A DNA stretch of 64,000 nt from JABWBD01 sp040768665. GTDB taxonomy: Bacteria; Planctomycetota; Planctomycetia; Pirellulales; Thermoguttaceae. The stretch's first letter is position 1; every line of letters begins with the position of its first letter. The translations under genes were made by a program, and so were the position numbers. The stretch spans positions 1 through 64,000 of the forward strand of contig JAXGMN010000019.1 of NCBI GenBank assembly GCA_040768665.1. Reading direction: 5' to 3'. Shown in pieces: positions 9,027-16,593 of this stretch. The notes under the pieces were generated by a model, which saw only the letters and a program-made list of their open reading frames with translations, did not search any database and was not told the origin of the DNA.

Positions 9027-10270
9027 CAAGACCCTCCGAGGATTTCCCAGTGTCCGCCGCGGTCGGGACCGATGCGACGGATTCGACCGGCAGTCTTGAG
9101 TTTGTCGAGGTGGTATTTCACGCCGTTTTCGGTGATGCCACCCAGTCTCTCAGCAATAGCTGGACGGCTGGCCGAAGGGTTCTCACGGAGGATGTCGAGG
9201 ATCTGCTCAGAAGTCGTTTTCTGGGTAGTTTCTGGGGTAGTTTTCTGGGTAGTTTTCTGGGTAGTTTTCTGGGTAGTTTTCTGGGTAGTCCCGCCAGAAT
9301 TGCCGGTCGGTTGTTCCAAATCGGCGAGGCTGCGGAGATAAGCCGCGGAAAACGGAAACTCAACCGAAACCTCTCCGGGATCCGTCTGAAAGAGGGGCTC
9401 CGGCGTGTTCGCGCCCCGGCAGGCCTCGAACACGTGCTGTATTCCCCTCCCCCATGCCTCAATCTCACCCGCTCGGAAGAAGGCGTTCGCCACATCCGGA
9501 TTGAATGGCCGCGAGGGATGGGGCCCAAGCAGCTTTGCCTGAGACCACTGGTCCGGAAGTTCCCCCGGATTCCAGATCCGCAGTCGGTCCGCGTACACGC
9601 GTATCTGGATGGGCGCGCCGATCGCGTAGTCGCGGTGAATGACGGCATTCAGCAGGGTCTCGCGCAAGGCGCTCTCCGGTATAGGGTAGCTTTCGACCCG
9701 TTGGATGCCCTCGTAGCTGATCGCCGCCTTGAGGTACTTCGTCAGCAGGATGTCCATGGTCTTGCCGACCTGCGTGAACAGGTCGCCGTGGACCTCGTCG
9801 TGATAGCGCAGATCGGCCTCGCTCGCGAAGTAGCCGATTTTGATCCACGCGCCGGTGAAGAACCGCTCTGGGTCGGGATGAAACAGCAGCAGCGCCGCTC
9901 GCTTGAGGTAGAGCCCCTCAGTCAGGCGCAGCTTTTCGATCAATTCGGCGTCGTTCTCCTCGAGCACGTCAGCACCCAGCCGTTTGCTCCTGGCCGCGCG
10001 TTCTCGGAACCGCGTCAGTACGCCGCGGTCCAGGTCGTCCACCGTCACGCCCGGCTGTGGCACCGCGTCCCAGCGTTTGCCCGTCCGGCTGAGCAGGAAT
10101 CGATCCAGGGCAGCCCCCTTGAGCGTTTGCTTCGTGCTGCCGCTGCGGATGTGGTATTCGCCCCGGTAACTCACCGGGTACGGATAAGGCTCGACCGTAA
10201 TGCGGACGTACTGCTTGTCCGCCTCGTCCACCAGATCGACGTCGGCGATGATGCCCAGCAGATCCTTCAT
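9026..10270 (-). CDS. RecG-like/AlbA ATPase regulator, N-terminally truncated
   Basis: 414 residues from the ATG at 10270, although the family frame is open back to a TAG near 10327 (FDFPRLLVDLPNK). The usual N-terminal AlbA_2/Schlafen DNA-binding domain is missing. What remains is the ATPase-like fold (ESALRETLLNAVIHRDYAIG, then RIWNPGELPDQW), a Thr-Gln-Lys linker made of TTQKTTQK repeats and a C-terminal winged helix (ITENGVKYHLDKLKTAGRI). Such regulators are frequent passengers of restriction and defence loci. The truncation point coincides with a hairpin repeat (10313-10354). The stop overlaps the start of the HsdR-N chimera, so it belongs to the same transcript. Confidence 0.7.
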   Translation of the reverse strand: MKDLLGIIADVDLVDEADKQYVRITVEPYPYPVSYRGEYHIRSGSTKQTLKGAALDRFLLSRTGKRWDAVPQPGVTVDDLDRGVLTRFRERAARSKRLGADVLEENDAELIEKLRLTEGLYLKRAALLLFHPDPERFFTGAWIKIGYFASEADLRYHDEVHGDLFTQVGKTMDILLTKYLKAAISYEGIQRVESYPIPESALRETLLNAVIHRDYAIGAPIQIRVYADRLRIWNPGELPDQWSQAKLLGPHPSRPFNPDVANAFFRAGEIEAWGRGIQHVFEACRGANTPEPLFQTDPGEVSVEFPFSAAYLRSLADLEQPTGNSGGTTQKTTQKTTQKTTQKTTPETTQKTTSEQILDILRENPSASRPAIAERLGGITENGVKYHLDKLKTAGRIRRIGPDRGGHWEILGGS

Positions 10271-10312
10271 CTTGTTGGGCAGATCGACGAGCAGTCTGGG
10301 GAAATCGAAAGT

Positions 10313-10354
10313 GGGACGCGGCTAGTTTCGAGATTCTCAATTCTAGCTCCGTCC
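10313..10354. repeat. Dispersed hairpin repeat, family 3, copy 1
   Basis: Imperfect stem GGGACGCGGCTAG (10313-10325) against CTAGCTCCGTCC (10343-10354), 17-base loop. The second copy is at 11599-11643 with the same layout and the shared loop text TCGAG(A/G)TTCTCAA. This copy sits at the truncated 5' end of the RecG-like gene. Confidence 0.65.
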
Positions 10355-10403
10355 GCGTTTCGTTTCTCTTATAGACTGAGGACGAGACTCCGTCACCCTC
10401 CGC

Positions 10404-11321
10404 TCATGCCAACTCGTACGCTTCCGCGATAATCTCCCGAATCAGCGAGTGGATGACTTTGTCTTGCGGAATCGGGAAAGCAATTGGGTTCGCACCACCG
10501 TTGTACTTGTAGGTCCACGAAGGTGCTTCGAGTCCTACCTCCTCGATTTTCGCTTTAACCCTCGAGTAGAAGTCACTCGGGGCATCTTCGGCTCCACCCT
10601 CACCACCGGGCAAGTAGACATACGCGCCGTCCTTACGGGGCCACATCGGCAGCCAGCATCGCCGACCCTTCTTGAGCGAAATGTAGCTCTGGGCCGAGTA
10701 GTCGATTCGAGACGGACCAACCGATTCGTTGCAGTACTTCGCGATGGCATCTACCGTCGCCATAAAGGCTTGCGATCTTCCGGATTCCCACCAATCGCGA
10801 TCGCGTGGCTGCGACTCCTCTTCGTCACCGGATTCGTCGCCCGTGCTCAAGATAAGATCGTCTGGTTGGGCGACAACGAGCGCTTCGATCACTGCAAGGT
10901 CGCTGTTGTTCTGAAGGCGTCGAGTTCGGATTTCAATACCGATGAATGGCAGGAATTGCGGAAGCGTCTCGACCACTGTCTGGTATCGGCCTGCCAAGTC
11001 CTCGGCAACCAAGACGGCTAAATGCTTGGCATTCGGGTTTTTCACTCGCTCGCGCGCCCAGTAATCGAGGACTCGGAAGCCGTGGTCCGCATCGCACTCG
11101 CCCAGCATTACTTCAATCTCATAGTAAGTGTCCAGGTCGCCGCGGTAGCCCAGGATGTCCAGACGCCCGCCCTTGTTCTTGTACTGGATTAGTTCGCTAC
11201 GCTTGATGGTAACATCCCCGAGGCCAAGTCGGGCTGGCTTTTCCTTGATCCAGTTATGGAGCCAAGCCTCGTCCTTTTCTAGGGCCCGCAAGGTCGTAAC
11301 CGTACTCTCAACGATCTCCAT
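10404..11321 (-). CDS. PD-(D/E)XK-like nuclease-fold protein
   Basis: 305 residues from the ATG at 11321 (MEIVESTVTTLRALEKDEAWLH); the longer upstream frame is arginine-rich shadow. The segment GGRLDILGYRG...YYEIEVMLGECD matches the D...ExE pattern of a PD-(D/E)XK nuclease core (about residues 55-85). A C-terminal region (IDYSAQSYISLKKG, then YVYLPGG) resembles the DUF5655-type domain seen behind predicted endonucleases. It lies between the DUF1016 gene and the RecG-like gene in the restriction cluster, which fits a defence accessory role. No single enzymatic activity can be assigned. Confidence 0.65.
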   Translation of the reverse strand: MEIVESTVTTLRALEKDEAWLHNWIKEKPARLGLGDVTIKRSELIQYKNKGGRLDILGYRGDLDTYYEIEVMLGECDADHGFRVLDYWARERVKNPNAKHLAVLVAEDLAGRYQTVVETLPQFLPFIGIEIRTRRLQNNSDLAVIEALVVAQPDDLILSTGDESGDEEESQPRDRDWWESGRSQAFMATVDAIAKYCNESVGPSRIDYSAQSYISLKKGRRCWLPMWPRKDGAYVYLPGGEGGAEDAPSDFYSRVKAKIEEVGLEAPSWTYKYNGGANPIAFPIPQDKVIHSLIREIIAEAYELA

Positions 11322-11598
11322 CAAAGCAATCTCCAAGATTCTTAACCATCTCAGCGAAAAAACGCGATACATCGCCACCGAGGGCCACCGAGGCGGATGT
11401 CGGTTCACGACAATATCAGTCGGGTGAATGTTCTGGCTGATAGGAATTCTCATCCGCCGCCCGGCGCGTCGCAATATCGATTAGGTGTTTGGAGCGCCTT
11501 TTTGACGCATTTTTTTCCGATCCGACCTCGCCTCGCTTACTGCGTTTCCGCAGCTCCCCTGAAACGGGTGGGGGCGGCTGAGGTGAGCAATCGAAACT

Positions 11599-11643
11599 GG
11601 GACGCAGCTAGTTGTCGAGGTTCTCAAAAACTAGCTTTGTCCC
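11599..11643. repeat. Dispersed hairpin repeat, family 3, copy 2
   Basis: Stem GGGACGCAGCTAG (11599-11611) against CTAGCTTTGTCCC (11631-11643), 11 of 13 paired, 19-base loop. The 416 bases between the nuclease-like gene and the frameshifted small gene (11322-11737) hold this element, a T-run (11506-11518) and no recognisable gene. Confidence 0.65.
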
Positions 11644-11737
11644 CCTTGCTACGATGAGCATAACGGAAGCACAGAACCCGTCACCGTAACCGAGCGAAGT
11701 ATCTCCTGGTGTCCAGCACCGCCAACTTCCCCCTTCA

Positions 11738-11924
11738 TTAGTTTTTGGCCTGGCGTCCATCGCAAAGAGAAACATACTTGCGGATCTCAGGCGCGTTGCT
11801 TGTGAAGACAAGAACCTTTTCACTGAAGCCCTCCAACGTCGCGTTCCAACTCCGGCAACGATTGCACGTAGCGATCGTCCAGTTTCTTGACGCGACCGTG
11901 AACAACGCTCCGCGTTATCCTCAT
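11738..11924 (-). pseudogene. Small unknown protein with a one-base frameshift
   Basis: The ATG overlaps the DUF1016 stop as ATGA and reads MRITRSVVHGRVKKLDDRY...PELERDV. One extra base (a T in GACGTTGGAGG) then ends the frame early. In the shifted frame it continues EGFSEKVLVFTSNAPEIRK and ends DGRQAKN with TAA at 11738. Together this gives about 61 coherent residues. I do not recognise the family. Overlap with the upstream gene suggests it belonged to the same operon. Confidence 0.5.
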
Positions 11925-13146
11925 GAACTCCCCCCCTCTTCCAGTTCTTCCGTGATGCGTTCCAGTTCCATCTTGAGTTCCTGTTTCGATGGCAGGTAGA
12001 GCTGGTATTTCGGGGCGAAGATGTTGGCGTCCTTGGGCAGGGTCAGCTCCACCAGCGCGTCGTTCTTGCGGCGGCACAAGACAATGCCGACGGTCGGCAA
12101 CTCGTCGTCGAGCTTCACGTAGCGGTCGAAGTAATTCACGTACATCTGCATTTGGCCCAGGTCCTGATGGGTCAGCTTGTCGCGCTTCAGGTCCACCAGC
12201 ACATAGCACCAAACGGTCTTTTCGGGCGGAATCGCTAGCTTTGATACGGCACGGTTTCATCCGGGATGCCCGCGGCTTGCCCGCGGGAGTTCACGCTTCG
12301 AGCTACAGAAGGCTTCTGCCCAGTTCGCTCATCGTGCCGCCCGCGGCGGCGTGCCGCCGCGGGCGACACGATGAGCGGATCGTCGCGGGTCGTGGCGTGT
12401 GTAGCGGCGAACGTAACCATCCCGCGGGCAAGCCGCAGGCATTCGTGACAGCCGAACGCGAATAGCACCAGCCTTTTCGACGACCTGTCCTCGCGCGCCA
12501 ATCGGGCCACTTCCTCCCTGTCGCGGCTCAGTGCCAGGCGTTCGTACAGCGAGCTGGCGATCTGCCGCTCCAACTCGCGCACGCTCCACTGGTTGGCCGC
12601 GGCCTCGATTTCGTAGAAATGCCGCTCGCCGGCATCGTCGATGGTCAAGAGCACGACGTAATGAGTCCAACTCAGACGGAAGCGGCAAACCAGAGCCTCG
12701 ACAACCCCCTGCAGGCCGTCCGGCCCGGTGACCGCTCCGGACGATAAAAGGTCGGTCAGCGCCTGACCTTTTGCTTCCCCCTCGGAAGATAGGTCAGTCG
12801 CTGCCTGACCGATTTCCCGTCGGGAGAGATAGAAGGACCGGAATTGCTTGATGTTGGTGGTAGAAACCCCTTTCATGCCGCGGGCGGACAGGCGGCGGGA
12901 GAGTTCACGAATCAGCCCTTCGCCGTAGGCGGCGCGATCACTGCCGCCCTGCTCGAACTCGACGACGTACCAGCCGAAAAGCCAGTTGCGAACCACCAGA
13001 TAAAGATCAACCGCTCGCCCGGCGCGGCCCTGCATCTCGGCATGCGTCCGTTCGAACAGGTCCGCCAGATCGTCAAGGCTCATTGCCGGCATTCTGTAGC
13101 AGGGCGGCGCAGAATGGCTCGTGTCTTGGGGTGGATCGTTATGCAT
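11921..13146 (-). pseudogene. DUF1016 (YhcG-type) PD-(D/E)XK nuclease interrupted by REP-like repeats
   Basis: The N-terminal half starts at the ATG at 13146, which overlaps the hsdM stop by 8 bases. It carries the usual DUF1016 motifs (WLFGWYVVEFEQ, LSWTHYVVLL, WSVRELERQIASSLYERLAL) and runs to EDRSSKRLVLF near 12465. The C-terminal nuclease half resumes near 12240 with AIPPEKTVWCYVLVDLKRDK, then LTHQDLGQMQMYVNYFDRYV and YQLYLPSKQELKMELE, and stops at 11921. Between them sits an inverted pair of REP-like elements around a long palindrome (12264-12444), and the part of the protein that normally links the domains is lost. The two halves are in different frames with stops between, so no full protein can be made. 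The C-terminal half retains the characteristic VLVDLKxxKLTHQD nuclease motif. Confidence 0.85.
12264..12444. repeat. Composite inverted REP-like element (BIME-like)
   Basis: Element A (12264-12306, plus) and element B (12401-12444, minus) are diverged copies of the repeat in the 3370-4852 array. Each has a GC hairpin with a CTTGCC loop, and B shares GGGATGGTTACGTTC exactly with array unit 1. They face each other across a near-perfect palindrome with 24-base arms (12327-12350 and 12353-12376, one mismatch, 2-base loop). The arrangement is that of bacterial interspersed mosaic elements, where two REPs flank a centre. It lies exactly at the break in the DUF1016 gene. Confidence 0.8.
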
Positions 13147-14653
13147 TGGCCATGACCCCCATCTTCTTGAGATGGCCTTCAACCTTCCGGCCGAACGCCT
13201 CGACCTCCCGCTCCAACGCAGCGAGCGGTTGCGCGTACCGCTCTTCCAGTTCTCTCACTCGGGCCGTGAGTTGCTGCGTCAGCCGCTGGACCTCGCCCTC
13301 CATGGACGACTCGATGGAAGCAAACCACTTGTCATCCACGGCGAGTGTCTTGATCTCGGCCACCGTGAGCTTGGGGTACTTTTCCAGCACCTGCTGATCG
13401 AGCTTCTCCTGGAGCGTTTTGACGGCCTTCTTCGCCAGGGCCTCGGTCTCCAGCAGCTTCAAGCACATCTCCAGCGTTCGCTGCTCCTCGGCAAACTCCG
13501 GATCATCGCCAATCTCCCTGAGCCGGGCGTTCACTCCGGCCTTGGTAACATTGCCCTTATCGTCGGCGGCGTCTGCCAGCAGCCCCTCCTCGCCGGTGTT
13601 CTCCTCCACGAACTCCTCCAGCATCTGCGTCGCTTCGTCCGCCCTCGCCTGCGCCTCTTCGATGGCAGCCTGCTCCTCGGCGAAATAGCGGGCGACGAGC
13701 AGGGCCGGCGGGCCCTTGCTCTTGAGCGATTTGACCAGGTGGAGTAAGAACGCGTAGTCGCCGTTCTTGATCGGCGGCACGCCGTACTCGAAGCGGTCGA
13801 ACTCGTCGTGTACCGGGTTCCAACCGTTGGACCACGCCTTGGAGGAGAACGGCGGGTTGGCGACGGCGAAGTCGAACGTTTTGAGCGAGTTATCCTTGTT
13901 CTTGAAGTGCGGGGCGGCAAGCGTGTTCCCGCGCCACAGGTCGGCCGCGGGTTGGTTATGGAGAATCATGTTCATACGCGCCAAGCCCCAGGTCGCGACG
14001 TCCATCTCCTGGCCGTAGATGGCGAGCTTGCGCGTGGCGGCTTCGTCGGCGGCCTTGATCAAGAGCGACCCGGACCCGCACGTCGGGTCATACACCGTGG
14101 GCTGGTCCAACCTGGCGGCACGTTCGATGCCAAGCACTTGGGCCATGATCCGCGATACTTCCGCCGGCGTGTAGAATTGCCCCTTGCTCTTGCCCGAGTC
14201 GGTGGCGAAGTGCCGCATGAGGTATTCATAGGCGTCGCCCAGCAGGTCGTCCCCCTCGGCCAGGTTGGCGCGGAAGTCGAGGCCGTCGAAGATGGCGACG
14301 AGCTTGGAGAGCCGGTCCTGCATCTCCTTGCCGCGGCCGAGCTTGTCCTCGTCGTTGAAGTCGGCCTGGTCGATCACGCCTTTCAGATCGTTGGCCTCGG
14401 CCAGGCGGCCGATGATCTTGTTGACCTTGTCGCCGATCTCCTTGTCGCCCTTGAGCTTGACCATGTCGGCGAACGAGCCGCCGGCAGGCACCTCGATCAC
14501 GGCGTCCTTCTTGCTCGCGTATCTGTCCGACACGTACTTCATGAACAAGAGCGTCAGCACGTAGTCCTTGTACTGCGACGCATCCATGCCGCCGCGCAGC
14601 TCATCGCAGCTTTGCCAGAGAGAACTGTAGAGTTGGGATTTCTTCAGTGCCAT
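13139..14653 (-). CDS. hsdM: Type I DNA methyltransferase M subunit, internally deleted
   Basis: 504 residues. The N-terminal HsdM domain (SLWQSCDELRGGMDASQYKD), AdoMet motif I (DPTCGSGSLL) and catalytic NPPF (VANPPFSSK) are intact. After DYAFLLHLVKSLKSKG the frame passes directly to a Glu-rich tail (EEQAAIEEAQARADEATQ). The segment that normally follows, with GVLFRG and LFYGTGIP-type motifs, is missing but the frame is kept. The C-terminal coiled region is present. The start has a plausible GGAG site 9-12 bases upstream. No hsdS gene with target-recognition domains is found anywhere in the window, so specificity would need a subunit from elsewhere. Activity is doubtful. Confidence 0.8.
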   Translation of the reverse strand: MALKKSQLYSSLWQSCDELRGGMDASQYKDYVLTLLFMKYVSDRYASKKDAVIEVPAGGSFADMVKLKGDKEIGDKVNKIIGRLAEANDLKGVIDQADFNDEDKLGRGKEMQDRLSKLVAIFDGLDFRANLAEGDDLLGDAYEYLMRHFATDSGKSKGQFYTPAEVSRIMAQVLGIERAARLDQPTVYDPTCGSGSLLIKAADEAATRKLAIYGQEMDVATWGLARMNMILHNQPAADLWRGNTLAAPHFKNKDNSLKTFDFAVANPPFSSKAWSNGWNPVHDEFDRFEYGVPPIKNGDYAFLLHLVKSLKSKGPPALLVARYFAEEQAAIEEAQARADEATQMLEEFVEENTGEEGLLADAADDKGNVTKAGVNARLREIGDDPEFAEEQRTLEMCLKLLETEALAKKAVKTLQEKLDQQVLEKYPKLTVAEIKTLAVDDKWFASIESSMEGEVQRLTQQLTARVRELEERYAQPLAALEREVEAFGRKVEGHLKKMGVMANA

Positions 14654-14686
14654 TTCCGTTTGCTCCGCGTCCGTGCCCTTCCGTCC

Positions 14687-14866
14687 TCAACGGTCGTTTC
14701 TTCGCCTGTTCTTTGCCCGGCCAACCCTCAATCGTCTCTCGAAGGAATCGCCAGTGCCGGCCGACCTTCCGAGGACCTTCGCGTCGCTACGAATCACAAA
14801 GGTGGAATCGTCGCTGTTGTCGACGATGAACAGCTCGCTGCCGGTCTTGCTTGTGCGCTTGGGCAT
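14687..14866 (-). pseudogene. Remnants of a PLD/helicase-type N-terminus and an excisionase-like HTH
   Basis: A frame opens with MPKRTSKTGSELFIVDNSDD, which I associate with the start of phospholipase-D-like helicase proteins of restriction islands. It then leaves that pattern. In a neighbouring frame the following bases encode RKVGRHWRFLRETIEGW, typical of the second helix region of helix-turn-helix (excisionase/MerR-17) proteins. Neither fragment is complete. Both lie directly upstream of hsdM in the same orientation. Assignments rest on short stretches only. Confidence 0.4.
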
Positions 14867-15193
14867 GTCTGCTTTTCCCTGCAGCGCTCGCCTGCCGACG
14901 CCTCATGCCGGTTCACTTGGAATTGCCGCCCTCGCTCCGCTCGGATGAGTTTCCCCATTCGCCGGAAGCCACGCAATCCTCATGCGATTCAGGTGGTGGC
15001 GACCAGCAACCCGAGCATAGCCCATTCGCTTCGTGGTTTCAAATACCCCCCACCATTTCCTGGGTCGTATGCCAGTTTCCGCTTTGCCCGCTTCCTGGCG
15101 ACATTCCTAGCGGGTGGAAAGCAAACCCGGCTTTGCAGCACCTGCCCCCTCCCTAAACTCGAAAAAAACTTTGGCCCGGCCGAAAAAAACCTC

Positions 15194-15222
15194 TTGACCA
15201 GATGCGCCGCATCGATCATACT
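15194..15222 (+). promoter_or_regulatory. Possible sigma70-like promoter with palindromic spacer
   Basis: TTGACC (15194-15199), 17-base spacer, CATACT (15217-15222). The spacer carries GATGCGCCGCATC (15201-15213), an odd-length palindrome. CTTGAC followed four bases later by TGCGCCGCATCGA recurs at 32261-32283, so this may be a shared regulatory element. No gene follows closely on the plus strand. The rest of 14867-15753 holds two repeat groups and no gene. Confidence 0.35.
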
Positions 15223-15322
15223 GACACATGTACACATGATCATATTCGTCCGCGATTGCAGGCCCAACGGCATCCACGCCCTCCTGCTTCGCAGATCTTT
15301 GACAATTCGGTTCTCCGCCAGT

Positions 15323-15429
15323 AGGTCCCGCTTGCCGAGCGGGACCTGAGCAGCGAAGTGCGGTTTCCACTCGGTGCAGCGATGCAAAGCCAACTCGGCC
15401 CCCCAGGTCCCGCTCGGTAAGCGGGACCT
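15323..15429. repeat. Hairpin repeat family 2, inverted pair
   Basis: Two perfect 10-bp stems, AGGTCCCGCT/AGCGGGACCT, at 15323-15347 (loop TGCCG) and 15405-15429 (loop CGGTA). The loops show that the second is the first in reverse orientation. A third, slightly different copy lies at 19962-19985. Head-to-head pairs of this kind are typical of REP/BIME sequences. Confidence 0.75.
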
Positions 15430-15485
15430 ACCTTCGATTACCTAATGTCGAGATAGGAACCATGCCGCAAATCATCCGATCCAAC

Positions 15486-15715
15486 CACCCAGAAGCGCGT
15501 GGCCACCCAATGCCCTCCGTTCTGAGAAATCGCAGACTTGGTGGCCACACCCGCCTCGACTGCCAGATCGGTCTGCCCACACGCTGGCGAATTCATGCAT
15601 TGCGAGCTAGCGAGGGCTTACGCGGCCGGAACTCGCCGTCCTCCCCACCCAGAAGCGCGTGGTGCCCAAACGCCCTCGGTTCTGAGAAATCGCCAACTTG
15701 GGCACCACACCCGCC
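15486..15715. repeat. Two 71-bp direct repeats with compensating stem changes
   Basis: Copy 1 is 15486-15556 and copy 2 is 15645-15715. Flanks (CCACCCAGAAGCGC and ACACCCGCC) and loop (GTTCTGAGAAATCGC) are nearly identical. The stem differs but stays paired: GTGGCCACC (15500-15508) with GGTGGCCAC (15541-15549) in copy 1, GTGGTGCCCAA (15659-15669) with TTGGGCACCAC (15698-15708) in copy 2. The plus-strand frames across them (HPEARG...PSVLRNR) are repeat shadows, not genes. Confidence 0.8.
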
Positions 15716-15753
15716 AGCGCCGATTTTGGAAAGACTCCCGGCTCCGGATGAGT

Positions 15754-16512
15754 TTAGATCCCAACCACGTCGCGCCAGGTCTGGGCCATCAGGGCGTGCC
15801 CAGCGAGCGTTGGATGGACGCCGTCGGCGGCCCAGTACTCCGGCTTGGCGTGCTTCACTGCCTGGTCGAACATCGACTGGAAGGGGACCAACGCCAGGTC
15901 GAGCTCCTCGGCCAGCTTACGGGCGGCGGCGCGGCGGCGGTCGAATTCCGGGAACCAGGCTTCGCCGACCGCCCCGCAGCGGAGGACAAACGGTTCGCAG
16001 ACGACGATACGGACGCCCGGCAGGGCCTGGAGCGTCTGCTTGAGCAGGGCGCGATAGCCGCTCTCGTAATCCTCGACCGTTCCATCGTAGCGGCCGGCCA
16101 GCTTGTGCCAGATGTCGTTTACGCCGATAAGAATGCTGAGAAGGGCGGGTTTCAAGGCGATGGCGTCTTCCTGCCAGCGTGCGGCCAGATCGGGCACCTT
16201 GTTGCCGCTGATGCCGCGGTTGTAGATCTTCAAGTCGGCCTCGGGGTAGTCCGCCAGCAAGTCTCCCGCAATAAGGCAAGGATAGCCGCGGCCGAGCGCG
16301 GGCGAGGCGTTGGGCGCGCCGGACTTGCGATCCCGCTGCGCATCGGTGATCGAATCGCCTTGGAAAAGGATCACGCTCCCGGTGCGGGGCGCGGCCTTTT
16401 CGGCGGCCAGCAGCGGACCGGTTGCGCCGGCGAGTGCAAAAGCGCCGCCGGTAGCCAATGTGCTTTGAAAGAACGCGCGACGAGTTATCGAACGGGTGCT
16501 GAAATTCTTCAT
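15754..16512 (-). CDS. TAT-exported SGNH/GDSL hydrolase
   Basis: 252 residues. The N-terminus (SITRRAFFQSTLATGGAFALAGA) is a twin-arginine-type signal. All SGNH blocks are present: QGDSITD (Ser 54), RGISGN, IGVNDIW and DGVHP (Asp 230, His 233). It probably removes acyl groups from a carbohydrate. Its position 80 bases downstream of a sialidase-like gene and a sugar symporter suggests an esterase for the same glycan (inference). An AGAAGG site lies 9 bases before the ATG. A strong hairpin separates it from the upstream sialidase-like gene. Confidence 0.85.
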   Translation of the reverse strand: MKNFSTRSITRRAFFQSTLATGGAFALAGATGPLLAAEKAAPRTGSVILFQGDSITDAQRDRKSGAPNASPALGRGYPCLIAGDLLADYPEADLKIYNRGISGNKVPDLAARWQEDAIALKPALLSILIGVNDIWHKLAGRYDGTVEDYESGYRALLKQTLQALPGVRIVVCEPFVLRCGAVGEAWFPEFDRRRAAARKLAEELDLALVPFQSMFDQAVKHAKPEYWAADGVHPTLAGHALMAQTWRDVVGI

Positions 16513-16553
16513 AACTGAATGCCTTCTTGAGGTGCCAATCGCTTCGGAATGTC

Positions 16554-16587
16554 AGCAGCCCGGCTGCTTTGAAGCAGCCGGGCTGCT
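16554..16587 (-). terminator. 15-bp perfect hairpin between sialidase-like and SGNH genes
   Basis: Stem 16554-16568 pairs perfectly with 16573-16587, loop TTGA, immediately after the sialidase-like stop at 16594. It lacks a clear T-run on the minus strand, so it may be a repeat or an attenuator that lowers SGNH expression rather than a classical terminator. Confidence 0.6.
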
Positions 16588-16593
16588 CGCTGT

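Noticed and set aside
15194..15250. Possible tandem ATGATCAT operator near the 15.2-kb promoter
   Set aside because: The arms are short and offset; no regulator or downstream gene supports it.
15462..16043. Plus-strand frames with HPEARG...PSVLRNR repeats
   Set aside because: They translate the two 71-bp hairpin repeats and then run antisense to the SGNH gene.
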